This document shows positions 34,293 through 43,090 of a DNA stretch of 64,000 nucleotides, one piece after another. A program made the translations under genes and the position numbers. The stretch spans positions 84,999 to 148,998 of the forward strand of contig FR903546.1 of the NCBI GenBank assembly GCA_000438075.1, read 5' to 3'. The notes under the pieces were generated by a model. That model did no database searches, was not told the DNA's origin, and saw only the letters and a list, made by a program, of their open reading frames with translations. How positions within the stretch are numbered: position 1 is the first letter of the stretch; each line of letters begins with the position of its first letter. Source of the DNA: Clostridium sp. CAG:609 (lineage in GTDB: Bacteria; Bacillota_I; Bacilli_A; RF39; UBA660).

Positions 34293-34321
34293 TTGAAATA
34301 TACTATTAAATACTTTATAAT
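34293..34321 (+). promoter_or_regulatory. Promoter of the pilin-vWA gene
   Basis: TTGAAA (34293-34298), 17-base spacer, TATAAT (34316-34321). Confidence 0.7.
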
Positions 34322-34348
34322 TAAATAGTAGAGTAAGTGGAGGGAAAA

Positions 34349-36319
34349 ATGAAAAATAAGGGTTTTACTTTAGTGGAATTAATTGCAGTTATTGTAATAA
34401 TTGCCCTAGTACTAGCATTAACAACAGGTATATTTATAGGTGTACGAAAAAATATTTTAGAACAAGTATATGAAAACACTATAAACGACATCTTAACAAA
34501 AGCAGAAAGTTATGCCAAAGAAACAGGTATTACTGGAACAATTGATATAAACGTTGATTTTTTAATTAAAAATGGGTATCTAAAAGCAGATGATGATAAA
34601 TATATATATGATCCAAGAAATAAAGATAATAAATTAAACTGTTATATGATTCACATTATCTTAAAAGACCAAGAATATGAAGCAACACTTCTAGATAAAA
34701 AAGAAAACAAAGATGGAACATGTAATGAAAATAGTTTTAATACTAGTGAAGTAAATATTTTTTGTAAGATGGATAATGAAGAAAATTTCCATGAGTGTAA
34801 TGGCTGGTACAATAACAATTTAACATTAAAAATAGTAAGTAATAACAATAAAATTACTGAAGAAGACATAAAGATGAGTGAAGTTGAATATTCAAGCTTA
34901 AACGGTTATTATGAACTATTAAAAAAAGATTCATCAAAAGAAATAACAGTTAAAACTGATACAGTAGTTGATACAATATATACAGCTCTTGTTAAAATAA
35001 ATGATAAAAACTACACAGTAAGTCAAAAAATTAGTGTTGATAAAGAAAATCCAATTATTATATCTAAAAAACTAGATGTAGTATATAACAAAGGACAAGA
35101 ATTAAAACTTAACACAACAGATTTAAGTGGATCAGGTATAAAAGGTTATCAATTAACAAAAACTGAATGCCCAAAAGATAACTATAGCAAAAATCCAATT
35201 AAAATCACATCAAGTGGTAAATTTAATTTATGTGCAATGGATAACGTAGGTAACATAACAAAACAAGAAGTAAATATTAGTAAAATAACATTTAACTATA
35301 ATAATGTATCAAGTACAGATATCATTACAAAATCAATTTACTACATGAAAGAAGATTGTGAATATCCGCTTTTAACACCAGTACGTAATGGTTACTTATT
35401 TGATTATTGGGAAAACCTTGAAGGTAATAGAGTGTATGATTTAAAAACAATTAAAGATGATGAAGTAGTAAATGCTAAATGGAATATCTTAGATGTTGAT
35501 ACCAAAGCTGATAGAATTGACAAAGGAACTATCGGCGTAAAAATTGAAAACAGAGTAAATCTCATATTAGTATTAGACATATCAGGAAGTATGTCATCAA
35601 ATTCCAGACTAACAAACTTAAAAGAAGTTTCAAACAATTTAATTGATAGTATGTCTTTTGATGTAGGTTCAACAATTTCTGTAATATCATTTGATGATAC
35701 AGCAACAACACTTTTAACAAAAGGAACAGACCCTGCAACAGCAAAAAGCATTATCAATGGTCTATCAACAAAAGGAAGTACCTCATTTAATAGTGGTCTA
35801 ACCAATGCAAATAATTTAATCACAAATTATCTAGCTGGTGAAGATAATATATTTGTAATATTTGTAAGTGATGGATATGATAACTCAGGTTACTCACCAA
35901 GCATTGGTAAAGAAGTAAAAGAAAAAGCTAAAACAGTATATTCGATTGGAATTGGTAGTGATGTTTCAACTCATGATTTAATTGATATTGCTTCCCCTAA
36001 TTGTTACTTTAATGCAAGTGAAGGTCTTGAAAGTCTAAAAGAAATATTTACTAAAATTCAAGAAGAAATTCGAGAAGAGGTTACATACAGATCTAAAAAT
36101 GGTTTGATACCACTACCTAATTTATATGTAGATGAAAATAATAAATTTGCTTTATTCGTAAATAACGAAGAACATGTATTTTCAAGTATGGATGAAATCA
36201 GAGAAATATTAACAATCAACGAAGGAATCTATAACCTTGACTTAGTTAAAATTGATAATAAATATAAATTAAATGGTAACTTAAAAAGTATTGAGTTTAC
36301 ATATTATTACAATAAATAG
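34349..36319 (+). CDS. Type IV pilin-like protein with Flg_new-type repeat and vWA adhesin domain
   Basis: 656 residues. The start MKNKG|FTLVELIAVIVI is a perfect class III prepilin leader with G before the cut and Glu at +5. A pilin-like beta part follows, then a Listeria-Bacteroides (InlB B/Flg_new) type repeat near 310-375, then a vWA domain (about 400-570) with MIDAS DISGS near 410 and VIFVSDG. Modular minor pilins with vWA heads are known in Streptococcus sanguinis (PilB), where they act as tip adhesins. No pilus ATPase, platform or prepilin peptidase lies nearby. Ribosome site GTGGAGGG sets ATG 34349. Confidence 0.82.
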   Translation: MKNKGFTLVELIAVIVIIALVLALTTGIFIGVRKNILEQVYENTINDILTKAESYAKETGITGTIDINVDFLIKNGYLKADDDKYIYDPRNKDNKLNCYMIHIILKDQEYEATLLDKKENKDGTCNENSFNTSEVNIFCKMDNEENFHECNGWYNNNLTLKIVSNNNKITEEDIKMSEVEYSSLNGYYELLKKDSSKEITVKTDTVVDTIYTALVKINDKNYTVSQKISVDKENPIIISKKLDVVYNKGQELKLNTTDLSGSGIKGYQLTKTECPKDNYSKNPIKITSSGKFNLCAMDNVGNITKQEVNISKITFNYNNVSSTDIITKSIYYMKEDCEYPLLTPVRNGYLFDYWENLEGNRVYDLKTIKDDEVVNAKWNILDVDTKADRIDKGTIGVKIENRVNLILVLDISGSMSSNSRLTNLKEVSNNLIDSMSFDVGSTISVISFDDTATTLLTKGTDPATAKSIINGLSTKGSTSFNSGLTNANNLITNYLAGEDNIFVIFVSDGYDNSGYSPSIGKEVKEKAKTVYSIGIGSDVSTHDLIDIASPNCYFNASEGLESLKEIFTKIQEEIREEVTYRSKNGLIPLPNLYVDENNKFALFVNNEEHVFSSMDEIREILTINEGIYNLDLVKIDNKYKLNGNLKSIEFTYYYNK

Positions 36320-36334
36320 TACCAAAAACATAGG

Positions 36335-36359
36335 AAGGACTCCCAAACGGAGCTTTTTT
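36335..36359 (+). terminator. Intrinsic terminator after the pilin-vWA gene
   Basis: Stem around CTCC (36340-36343) / GGAG (36349-36352) with flanking AAG/CTT pairs, then six T. Confidence 0.6.
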
Positions 36360-36371
36360 CCAAAAATGTTG

Positions 36372-36400
36372 TTGTGTTAATGAAAAATACATGATATACT
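36372..36400 (+). promoter_or_regulatory. Promoter of cdsA-rseP
   Basis: TTGTGT (36372-36377), 17-base spacer, TATACT (36395-36400) with extended TGA. Confidence 0.6.
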
Positions 36401-36423
36401 TTTAAGTGAAATTCGGAGGATAT

Positions 36424-37206
36424 ATGAAAAAAAGAATAATTAGTGCAATAGTTGCTTTATTAATAGTAGTACCCCTTATAATAATGGGCGGTATTTATTT
36501 TGAAATAGGTCTATGTCTAATCGCAGCCTTAGCTTATAAAGAAATAATTGATTTACCAAAATCACACGGAGAAATACCTAATTTAATGATTGGCTTAAGT
36601 CTTGTATTAATGCTTATATTAAGTAATTATAGTATGATGGATTTAGGAAATGGCTATGATTATTCACTTATAGCTTTGATATTACTTGCAATGTTAATAC
36701 CTTTAGTATTTTATAAAAATGATACTTATAAAAGTAGTGATGCATTCTATTTAATAGGTATGAGTTTCTTACTTGGTATAGCATTTAATACGTTCCTAAT
36801 AATAAGAAGTGAATCAGTATATTTACTAGCATGGATATTATTCATTCCAATGTTTAATGATATATTTGCTTACCTAATAGGATCAAAATTTGGCCATCAC
36901 AAAATGTGTAAGGAAATAAGTCCAAACAAAACGTGGGAAGGATCAATCGGTGGTTTACTTGCTGGTAGTCTTATAAGTTTAATTTTTTATAACTTTCTAA
37001 TAAGTTCAATTGATATCAAACTAGTAATTATAACAATTATCTTATCAATAGTAGGTCAAATTGGAGACTTAATAATGAGTAAAATTAAAAGAGAAAATGG
37101 TATCAAAGATTTTTCAAATATCTTGCCAGGTCATGGTGGAATACTTGATAGATTAGATAGTAGTATATTTGTAGTTTTAGCATATGCATTAATGATGAGT
37201 CTATAA
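36424..37206 (+). CDS. cdsA: Phosphatidate cytidylyltransferase
   Basis: 260 residues with about seven helices. The CdsA signature S-x-x-K-R-x4-K-D-F-x5-P-G-H-G-G appears as SKIKRENGIKDFSNILPGHGG near the C-terminus (about 215-235). It makes CDP-diacylglycerol from phosphatidate and CTP in the membrane. CGGAGGA precedes ATG 36424. It is coupled to rseP, 13 bases downstream, as in most Bacillota. Confidence 0.95.
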   Translation: MKKRIISAIVALLIVVPLIIMGGIYFEIGLCLIAALAYKEIIDLPKSHGEIPNLMIGLSLVLMLILSNYSMMDLGNGYDYSLIALILLAMLIPLVFYKNDTYKSSDAFYLIGMSFLLGIAFNTFLIIRSESVYLLAWILFIPMFNDIFAYLIGSKFGHHKMCKEISPNKTWEGSIGGLLAGSLISLIFYNFLISSIDIKLVIITIILSIVGQIGDLIMSKIKRENGIKDFSNILPGHGGILDRLDSSIFVVLAYALMMSL

Positions 37207-37219
37207 GGAGGATGACATA

Positions 37220-38272
37220 ATGTGGTTTATTTCAATATTAATATTAATTTTTATATTAGGCATTATAATACTTGTTCATGAATTTGGACATTTTATCTGG
37301 GCTAAAAAGTTTGGTGTTCATATTTATGAGTTTTCAATAGGTATGGGTCCAGTTATTCATACTCATAAGGGTAAAGATAAAATAAATTATAATATCAGAG
37401 CATTCCCAATTGGTGGTTTTGTATCAATGGCTGGAGAAGTTTATGAAGATGCTGATGGTTCAGTAAAAAAAGAAGATTATATGTGTAATAAACCTTGGTG
37501 GCAAAGAATTATAATATTGGTAGCAGGTGTAGTAAATAACTTCATATTAGCAATAGTTCTATTATTTATAAGTGCCTTAATCTGGGGAGGAAGTACCCTT
37601 GATGCAAAAGTAAAAAACACAGTTGAGGGTTATCCAATGGCAGAAGCTGGAATTAAATCCGGTGATATCATAACAAGCATCAATGGTAAAAAAGTAAATT
37701 CCTGGGATGTTGCTCAAATTATATTAGTTATGAAAAATAAAAATGATTACTATACATTCGAAGTAAAACATGAAGATGGTAGCAAAGACACATACAAAGT
37801 TGTACCAAAAGTTGAAAAAGAAGAAAATGGTACAGAAAGACAAGTATTTGGTATTCAAATAGATCAAACCCCATTAACTGGTTTTGTTGGTTCACTAAAA
37901 TATGCATTCTTAAAATTTGGTAGTGTAGTAGAATCAATGTGGCTTACAGTAGGTGGCTTAATTACTGGAAAAATTTCAACTAGTGCCTTATCTGGTCCAG
38001 TAGGTATGTATCAAGTAGTTAATGAAGGAGTTGCCCTTGGACTTAATTACATGATTTATATTACAGCATTTTTATCAATCAATGTTGGATTTATAAATAT
38101 TTTACCATTCCCAGCATTTGATGGAGGCAGAGTATTCTTCCTTATTGTTGAAAAAATAAAAGGAAGCCCAATAAATTCAAAATTTGAAAACACATGTCAC
38201 ATGATTGGTTTTTGTTTATTACTATTATTAATGTTACTAATAACAGCCCAAGATATAATAAGATTATTCTAA
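37220..38272 (+). CDS. rseP: Site-2 intramembrane metalloprotease RseP
   Basis: 350 residues. The zinc motif HEFGH (about 20-24) lies in helix 1, a PDZ domain occupies about 120-210 (MAEAGIKSGDIITSINGKKV), and NILPFPAFDGGRVFF (about 290-304) holds the third zinc ligand. It cuts membrane-bound anti-sigma factors or signal peptides after a site-1 protease. The Bacillota orthologue is RseP/RasP. Confidence 0.95.
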   Translation: MWFISILILIFILGIIILVHEFGHFIWAKKFGVHIYEFSIGMGPVIHTHKGKDKINYNIRAFPIGGFVSMAGEVYEDADGSVKKEDYMCNKPWWQRIIILVAGVVNNFILAIVLLFISALIWGGSTLDAKVKNTVEGYPMAEAGIKSGDIITSINGKKVNSWDVAQIILVMKNKNDYYTFEVKHEDGSKDTYKVVPKVEKEENGTERQVFGIQIDQTPLTGFVGSLKYAFLKFGSVVESMWLTVGGLITGKISTSALSGPVGMYQVVNEGVALGLNYMIYITAFLSINVGFINILPFPAFDGGRVFFLIVEKIKGSPINSKFENTCHMIGFCLLLLLMLLITAQDIIRLF

Positions 38273-38296
38273 AGTTGCAAAATATGCAACTTTTTT
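38272..38296 (+). terminator. Terminator of cdsA-rseP
   Basis: AAGTTGCA (38272-38279) pairs with TGCAACTT (38285-38292), followed by T. Confidence 0.85.
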
Positions 38297-38301
38297 AATT
38301 C

Positions 38302-38327
38302 ATAAAAAAACTGCCTTTAGGCAGTTT
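38302..38327 (-). terminator. Terminator of the convergent minus-strand pair
   Basis: AAACTGCC (38308-38315) with GGCAGTTT (38320-38327); the A run 38304-38310 gives T on the minus strand. Confidence 0.85.
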
Positions 38328-38334
38328 ACAATAA

Positions 38335-38568
38335 TTATGAAGATTTAACTTCTTCAGTAAAACCTTTCAAAGCTTTTAAAAATTCATCATGGTCATTTAG
38401 ACCTACAAGAAATTCTTCACCATTAATGATATTAATTTTTCTAATACAAAACGAAGCAACATCATCAGTCTTAGTTAAAAAAACAAACTTTGCATTATCA
38501 ACTACTATTTCTTTAGTAACAATATAATCATTATTATCTTCGAGAGTTATTATTTCAACATCTTCCAT
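38335..38568 (-). CDS. Small acidic protein, unrecognised
   Basis: 77 residues, cytosolic. It starts EIITLEDNNDYIVTKEIVVDNAKFVFL and ends with an acidic helix NDHDEFLKALKGFTEE. The pattern (edged hydrophobic strands, then DEFxxxxxxF) is similar in style to DUF1292 proteins, but I would not assign it. Start ATG overlaps the stop of the preceding gene as TAATG, so the two are translationally coupled. Confidence 0.6.
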   Translation of the reverse strand: MEDVEIITLEDNNDYIVTKEIVVDNAKFVFLTKTDDVASFCIRKINIINGEEFLVGLNDHDEFLKALKGFTEEVKSS

Positions 38569-39269
38569 TATCTTGCTCCTCCTTGATTTAATTCACTAAG
38601 TAATTCATTTACTTCATCCATATTAACATTACCTTTTGCATACGCTATAAGGACTTTGTTCATTAAGGATTCATAGTCACTAAGTGAAATACTTTTACTA
38701 TCCAAATAATCTTGGAAAGAATTATGCATACAAGCTCTAATTTCATTTTCGGTATATTTACTTGGATCATTAGCTATAAGAGTAGACATATTTTGAAATA
38801 TTTTATCCATATGCTCAATCTTATCATAATCCCCAAGTTTATTATAACAACCATAGATTCTTGTATCAATATCATAATTTTTGTTATTATCCAAAATATC
38901 TTTTGATGCACCACCAACATCATACCACCAATAGTATTCACCAGCTTGTTCATTAAAGCCACCATATTCCTTATTAGCAGTAGCAGACTCTCCAAGTTCA
39001 GTCTCTATTCTTTTAACTTCAGCATTTAATTCTTGAGTATTTTTAATAGATTTAGCTCCAACAGTTAAAAGAGAACCAAGTGCTACAAACAATATAGCTT
39101 TTTCAGCCAAATTTTTAACACCTTTAGTTTTTTGAATAGTACGCCTTTTGTTTCTAACCTTAGGTCTATTTACACTCATTTCTTCAGCACTAGATGAAAA
39201 ACTCCTTTTTGCAGTACCATCTTGATTAAATAGTGCATTAACAGAATAATCTAATTCATTTACATCCAT
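38568..39269 (-). CDS. Membrane-anchored protein divergent from the AAA+ operon, unrecognised
   Basis: 233 residues. A basic stretch (RPKVRNKRRTIQKTKG, about 34-49) precedes a single helix (about 57-72); the rest is mainly helical and faces outward or inward with no signature. Residues 100-125 include a Trp/Tyr-rich EYYWWYDVGG. It shares the intergenic region with the AAA+ operon, which suggests a joint function. Confidence 0.55.
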   Translation of the reverse strand: MDVNELDYSVNALFNQDGTAKRSFSSSAEEMSVNRPKVRNKRRTIQKTKGVKNLAEKAILFVALGSLLTVGAKSIKNTQELNAEVKRIETELGESATANKEYGGFNEQAGEYYWWYDVGGASKDILDNNKNYDIDTRIYGCYNKLGDYDKIEHMDKIFQNMSTLIANDPSKYTENEIRACMHNSFQDYLDSKSISLSDYESLMNKVLIAYAKGNVNMDEVNELLSELNQGGAR

Positions 39270-39291
39270 TTTATACCTTCTTCCTATTATA

Positions 39292-39320
39292 ATTTTACCC
39301 TAAAAAGTGTAACTTGGCAA
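39292..39320 (-). promoter_or_regulatory. Promoter of the divergent pair
   Basis: Minus strand: TTGCCA (39320-39315), 17-base spacer, TAAAAT (39297-39292). Confidence 0.6.
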
Positions 39321-39348
39321 TAAATTTTTTAAAATTTGACAAGTTATA

Positions 39349-39377
39349 TTGCAATGTTTTAGCTAATTTGGTATAAT
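39349..39377 (+). promoter_or_regulatory. Promoter of the AAA+ operon
   Basis: TTGCAA (39349-39354), 17-base spacer, TATAAT (39372-39377) with extended TGG. Confidence 0.7.
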
Positions 39378-39404
39378 TTATGAAGAATAGGTTAGGTGAG
39401 GCTA

Positions 39405-40472
39405 GTGAGCTTAAGTGTAATAGATAAATATATAAGTAAAAAATCTAAAGACTTACTCGAATACGCAAAAATTTTAGAATCAATCATAAGTATTGAGGAT
39501 AACAATTTGTGGCATAGCAAGAAAGATTTTACAAAATATGCAAAAGAAGTAATAGAAAATTATGCTGACAATTATTATTTCCAAAACAATATTCATAAGG
39601 ATAATCCAATTGAGTATTCAAACGACAACATCAATTTTGTCTTAAAAGCAATCTTAGAATATTGTCGCCTACATGACACAATAGATATAGTAAAACTAAG
39701 AAAAAACGAAACATTTCTATTGTCAGTTATTATATGTAGTGCATGTTACGTAGATTTTGCTTGTAACGTCGTCGATGGTGATTATCAAGATACTAAAAAT
39801 AAATTTAAATATCTACTTAGTTATTTGAGAAAAACTAAGGTATTAAATGTTAAAGACAACAAGTATTTTGTTAATGACTTATTCGAAGCAATCAAGAAAA
39901 ACGCTGCAGAAGATAAAAAAATTCTAAGTGGTCTAGAAAGTGAAGCATTTAAAAACACATACAAGATGTTAAGTAACAATCCAGTAATATATGATGTATC
40001 ATATACTTACAACATTCCAGATTTAGAAAATTTTGATGAAAACTTATCCAAACGGGTACTTGCAACGTATGAAAATAAATTCTTTGAAATGTCACTCGAT
40101 GTTTTAGAATTAAAAATTCTCGAAGAACTAATCAGCAACAGAGAAATGCCAACTTATGTAATTCGTGTTAACAAATATTTAAAAAAAGCAAACATCGTTA
40201 GAAAATTAAATAACAAATATTTAAAAGATAATATTAAAATATTAATTCCGTTTGAACACGAAGTTGAGTATCAAACAAACATTAAAGATTTAAAAGAAAT
40301 AGGTATGAGTTTTATCTACGAACTTGAAGAAACCAAAAACATCGAAGCAACAATATTTATGGATAATACGGAAGTGCTCGTAGACAAAGAATTTATAAAA
40401 AATAATTTAGACAATGAAAATAATTTCAAAAAAATGAACGTTAAACTAATTGTAAAGAATAAGGAGGATTAG
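39405..40472 (+). CDS. First gene of the AAA+ locus, unrecognised
   Basis: 355 residues, no membrane helix, mainly helical with a C-terminal beta part (EIGMSFIYELEET, EATIFMDNTEV). GTG 39405 is chosen because AGGTG lies 6 bases before it; GTG 39396 is within that site. It sits 3 bases before the AAA+ gene. A role as adaptor or substrate-recognition subunit for the ATPase is only inference from operon order. Confidence 0.55.
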   Translation: MSLSVIDKYISKKSKDLLEYAKILESIISIEDNNLWHSKKDFTKYAKEVIENYADNYYFQNNIHKDNPIEYSNDNINFVLKAILEYCRLHDTIDIVKLRKNETFLLSVIICSACYVDFACNVVDGDYQDTKNKFKYLLSYLRKTKVLNVKDNKYFVNDLFEAIKKNAAEDKKILSGLESEAFKNTYKMLSNNPVIYDVSYTYNIPDLENFDENLSKRVLATYENKFFEMSLDVLELKILEELISNREMPTYVIRVNKYLKKANIVRKLNNKYLKDNIKILIPFEHEVEYQTNIKDLKEIGMSFIYELEETKNIEATIFMDNTEVLVDKEFIKNNLDNENNFKKMNVKLIVKNKED

Positions 40473-40475
40473 AAG

Positions 40476-41981
40476 ATGAGTGTGTATGGTGAATTTTTTA
40501 CAAAGTTTATGGGACCATTATTCGAAGGGTTCATAAAAATATTCAAGGGTTTAGGTGAAGGGTTATTCCAAATGTTTAATGTAGTAACTTACATAACAGT
40601 AATCGGGGACTATAAAAGTGATTTAAAAGGATTAGGTCTATTAGTAATGGTTTTATCAATAGTATTCCTACTTGCAATAATGGCACTTATTGTGTTCTTA
40701 ATCTATAAATCAGTAAAAACATATCTAAGATATCGTAGAAATGTTAAAAAAGAAGACATGTTAGTAGAAGAAATTGATTCATTAAATAATGAAATTTTCA
40801 AACTAAAAAGAAATGCTGAAAAGTTCAGTGAACTTGCAAATGCAAACGGAGAAATTGAATACAATGAAGACGGAACTCCAAAGAACGAACTAAAAGAAGG
40901 AGAAAGCAGATTCTTTAAACTAAGTACAGTTGATGCAAAATTCAAAGACTATACTCCTGAAGAAATTGTTAACAACTTCACATTAGAAAGTTTCTGCGAT
41001 ACATTCAGAAATTATTCAGCATCAAAATTACATCTATATTATGATATAAACTTAATTAGATTATTTATTGCATCATTTGCATCAAACAAATTAATCATTC
41101 TAGAAGGTATTTCTGGAACAGGTAAAACATCTCTAGCATATGCTTTTGGTAATTTCGTAGATAATGAAACAACTGTTGCATCAGTTCAACCTTCATGGAG
41201 AGACTCAACAGAAATATTTGGTTACTTCAATGAATTTACAAAGAAATTCAATGAAACAGAAATTCTAGAAAAAATGTATGAAGCTCAATATGATGATGAA
41301 GTATATATTACATTACTTGATGAAATGAATATTTCTCGTGTTGAATATTACTTCGCAGAAATGTTATCTATCTTGGAACTTCCAAATAAAAAAGACTGGG
41401 TAGTTGAACTAGTTCCAAATGTTTGGCCAAATGACCCAATCAAACTAGAAAATGGTAAATTAAAAATTCCTGAAAATATGTGGTACATTGGTACAATCAA
41501 CAACGATGACTCAACATTCATGATTACCGACAAGGTATACGATAGAGCAATGCCAATTGCAATCGATGATAAATGTGAAGAATTCGAAGCTCCTGATACT
41601 GACAAAATTAAAACAAGTTATAAGTACTTAGAAAGTTTATTTGAAAAAGCTAGTGCAGAACATCCAGTTAGTCAAGAAAACTTAGATAAAATTGCTCAAC
41701 TAGATAGATATGTAATTGATCACTTTAGACTTGCATTTGGTAACAGAATTGTAAAACAATTAAAAGAATTCGTACCAGCATTCGTTGCATGTGGTGGTGA
41801 AGAAGTCGCAGGTATTGACTATCTAATCGCTCACAAAATATTAAGAAAATTTGAACAATTAAATTTAGCATATATCAAAGATGAAATTGATGGTTTAATT
41901 AATTATTTTGAAAAACTATTCGGAGCAGGAAAAACTCCAGAATGTAAAGCATACTTACTAAGACTTAAGAAAACTATTTAG
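40476..41981 (+). CDS. Membrane-anchored McrB-like AAA+ ATPase
   Basis: 501 residues. One clear membrane helix (about 48-72), a coiled cytosolic linker (KKEDMLVEEIDSLNNEIFKLK), then a McrB/AAA_5 type AAA+ domain: Walker A EGISGTGKTS (about 210-219), WRDSTEIFGYFNEFTKKF, Walker B LLDEMNISRVEYYFAEML (about 280), sensor-1 GTINNDDST, and the arginine-finger region DKVYDRA. McrB normally acts as GTPase motor with a nuclease McrC and is soluble; a membrane anchor is unusual. AAGGAGG lies 8 bases before the ATG. Confidence 0.8.
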   Translation: MSVYGEFFTKFMGPLFEGFIKIFKGLGEGLFQMFNVVTYITVIGDYKSDLKGLGLLVMVLSIVFLLAIMALIVFLIYKSVKTYLRYRRNVKKEDMLVEEIDSLNNEIFKLKRNAEKFSELANANGEIEYNEDGTPKNELKEGESRFFKLSTVDAKFKDYTPEEIVNNFTLESFCDTFRNYSASKLHLYYDINLIRLFIASFASNKLIILEGISGTGKTSLAYAFGNFVDNETTVASVQPSWRDSTEIFGYFNEFTKKFNETEILEKMYEAQYDDEVYITLLDEMNISRVEYYFAEMLSILELPNKKDWVVELVPNVWPNDPIKLENGKLKIPENMWYIGTINNDDSTFMITDKVYDRAMPIAIDDKCEEFEAPDTDKIKTSYKYLESLFEKASAEHPVSQENLDKIAQLDRYVIDHFRLAFGNRIVKQLKEFVPAFVACGGEEVAGIDYLIAHKILRKFEQLNLAYIKDEIDGLINYFEKLFGAGKTPECKAYLLRLKKTI

Positions 41982-41989
41982 GTGAGTCT

Positions 41990-43078
41990 ATGGATATAGT
42001 AGAATATATTAATAATTTAAATAAGGAAAAAGCCTCAGCATTCGTTGGGGCAACTTCCTCAAATATAACCGTCAAAAGGGATATTGATGCTTGTGTAAGT
42101 GATACATCATGGATAGACATGGTCGAAGAATGTATTCCTTATCTAGATAACATCATAAGAAATCCCAGAAGATTTATTGTTCAAGAAGAAAAAATCGTAC
42201 CAATTGAAAAAGCAAAAGTCGTAACTGAAGAATCAATCAGACACTTAGCTCAACACACAAGTATGATTCAAGAAGTACATGATGATGGCACAGTAATCCC
42301 TTTAAAACTATTAAATGTTTATAGAGAAGAAACTGTTGACTTATACGAAAACCGATTCATAAAGTCCTTAGTTGATAACCTTTATACATTTGTAAATAAC
42401 AAATTATCTGAATCAGACCAAAAAAGTTATGCAAATGTCGATAGTGAAGTAACTTACCAAGGTATAATGAAGAAAAAAGGTGAAGAAGTAAACATCAATG
42501 TAACAATGACTAGCAAAAAAGAAACTGAAGTTGATGCATCAAAAGATGGACATAGCTTAGATGAACGTATTGAACACATCAGAGATATCATTAATGCATT
42601 TCGTTCATCAACATTTATTAAAAGTCTAAAAGAATCTAGTCCTGTAAGAAGTCCAATTAGAAAAACTAATGTAATATTAAAAGAACAAAACTTTATCAAA
42701 GCATTAGAACTTTGGGAATACCTAGAAAAAAATAACATAAAACCTGTTACAAGCAAAGATAAAAGAACTGAAGTATTACATGATTCTGACATTAAAACTA
42801 AGTTTGACTTTGCATTTTTCGTTGATAATGAAGCAATCGAAATCAAAAAAACAAATCAAACTGCAGAATTTAATTCAGCAATCATAAGTAAACTAGTAAA
42901 TGACTTTGTCTTCGCCGGAGACATAACAGAAAAAGAATTTAAAAGATTAATGGAAAAAGAAATGAAAGAAGCAAAGAAACGTAAAGAAAAAGCTGAAACT
43001 GGTATAAGAAAAACAATTGATGCATTCTTTCAAGACTTTGATAAGAAAAAGAAAAAAATAAATTTATTAATAAAGTAG
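41990..43078 (+). CDS. McrC/DUF2357-like partner protein (weak)
   Basis: 362 residues, cytosolic, 8 bases after the ATPase. The segment LNVYREETVDLYENRFIKSLVDNL resembles the DUF2357 'nENRFvk.ll' motif found in partners of McrB-like ATPases. The C-terminus is a highly charged helix (FKRLMEKEMKEAKKRKEKAE). I see no PD-(D/E)XK triad, so a nuclease function is not supported. It is most likely an adaptor that works with the AAA+ protein. Confidence 0.5.
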   Translation: MDIVEYINNLNKEKASAFVGATSSNITVKRDIDACVSDTSWIDMVEECIPYLDNIIRNPRRFIVQEEKIVPIEKAKVVTEESIRHLAQHTSMIQEVHDDGTVIPLKLLNVYREETVDLYENRFIKSLVDNLYTFVNNKLSESDQKSYANVDSEVTYQGIMKKKGEEVNINVTMTSKKETEVDASKDGHSLDERIEHIRDIINAFRSSTFIKSLKESSPVRSPIRKTNVILKEQNFIKALELWEYLEKNNIKPVTSKDKRTEVLHDSDIKTKFDFAFFVDNEAIEIKKTNQTAEFNSAIISKLVNDFVFAGDITEKEFKRLMEKEMKEAKKRKEKAETGIRKTIDAFFQDFDKKKKKINLLIK

Positions 43079-43090
43079 GTGATGGTAAAA

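Noticed and set aside
41990..43078. Nuclease call for the ATPase partner
   Set aside because: Only a weak DUF2357-like NRF motif is visible; no D...(D/E)xK arrangement was found.
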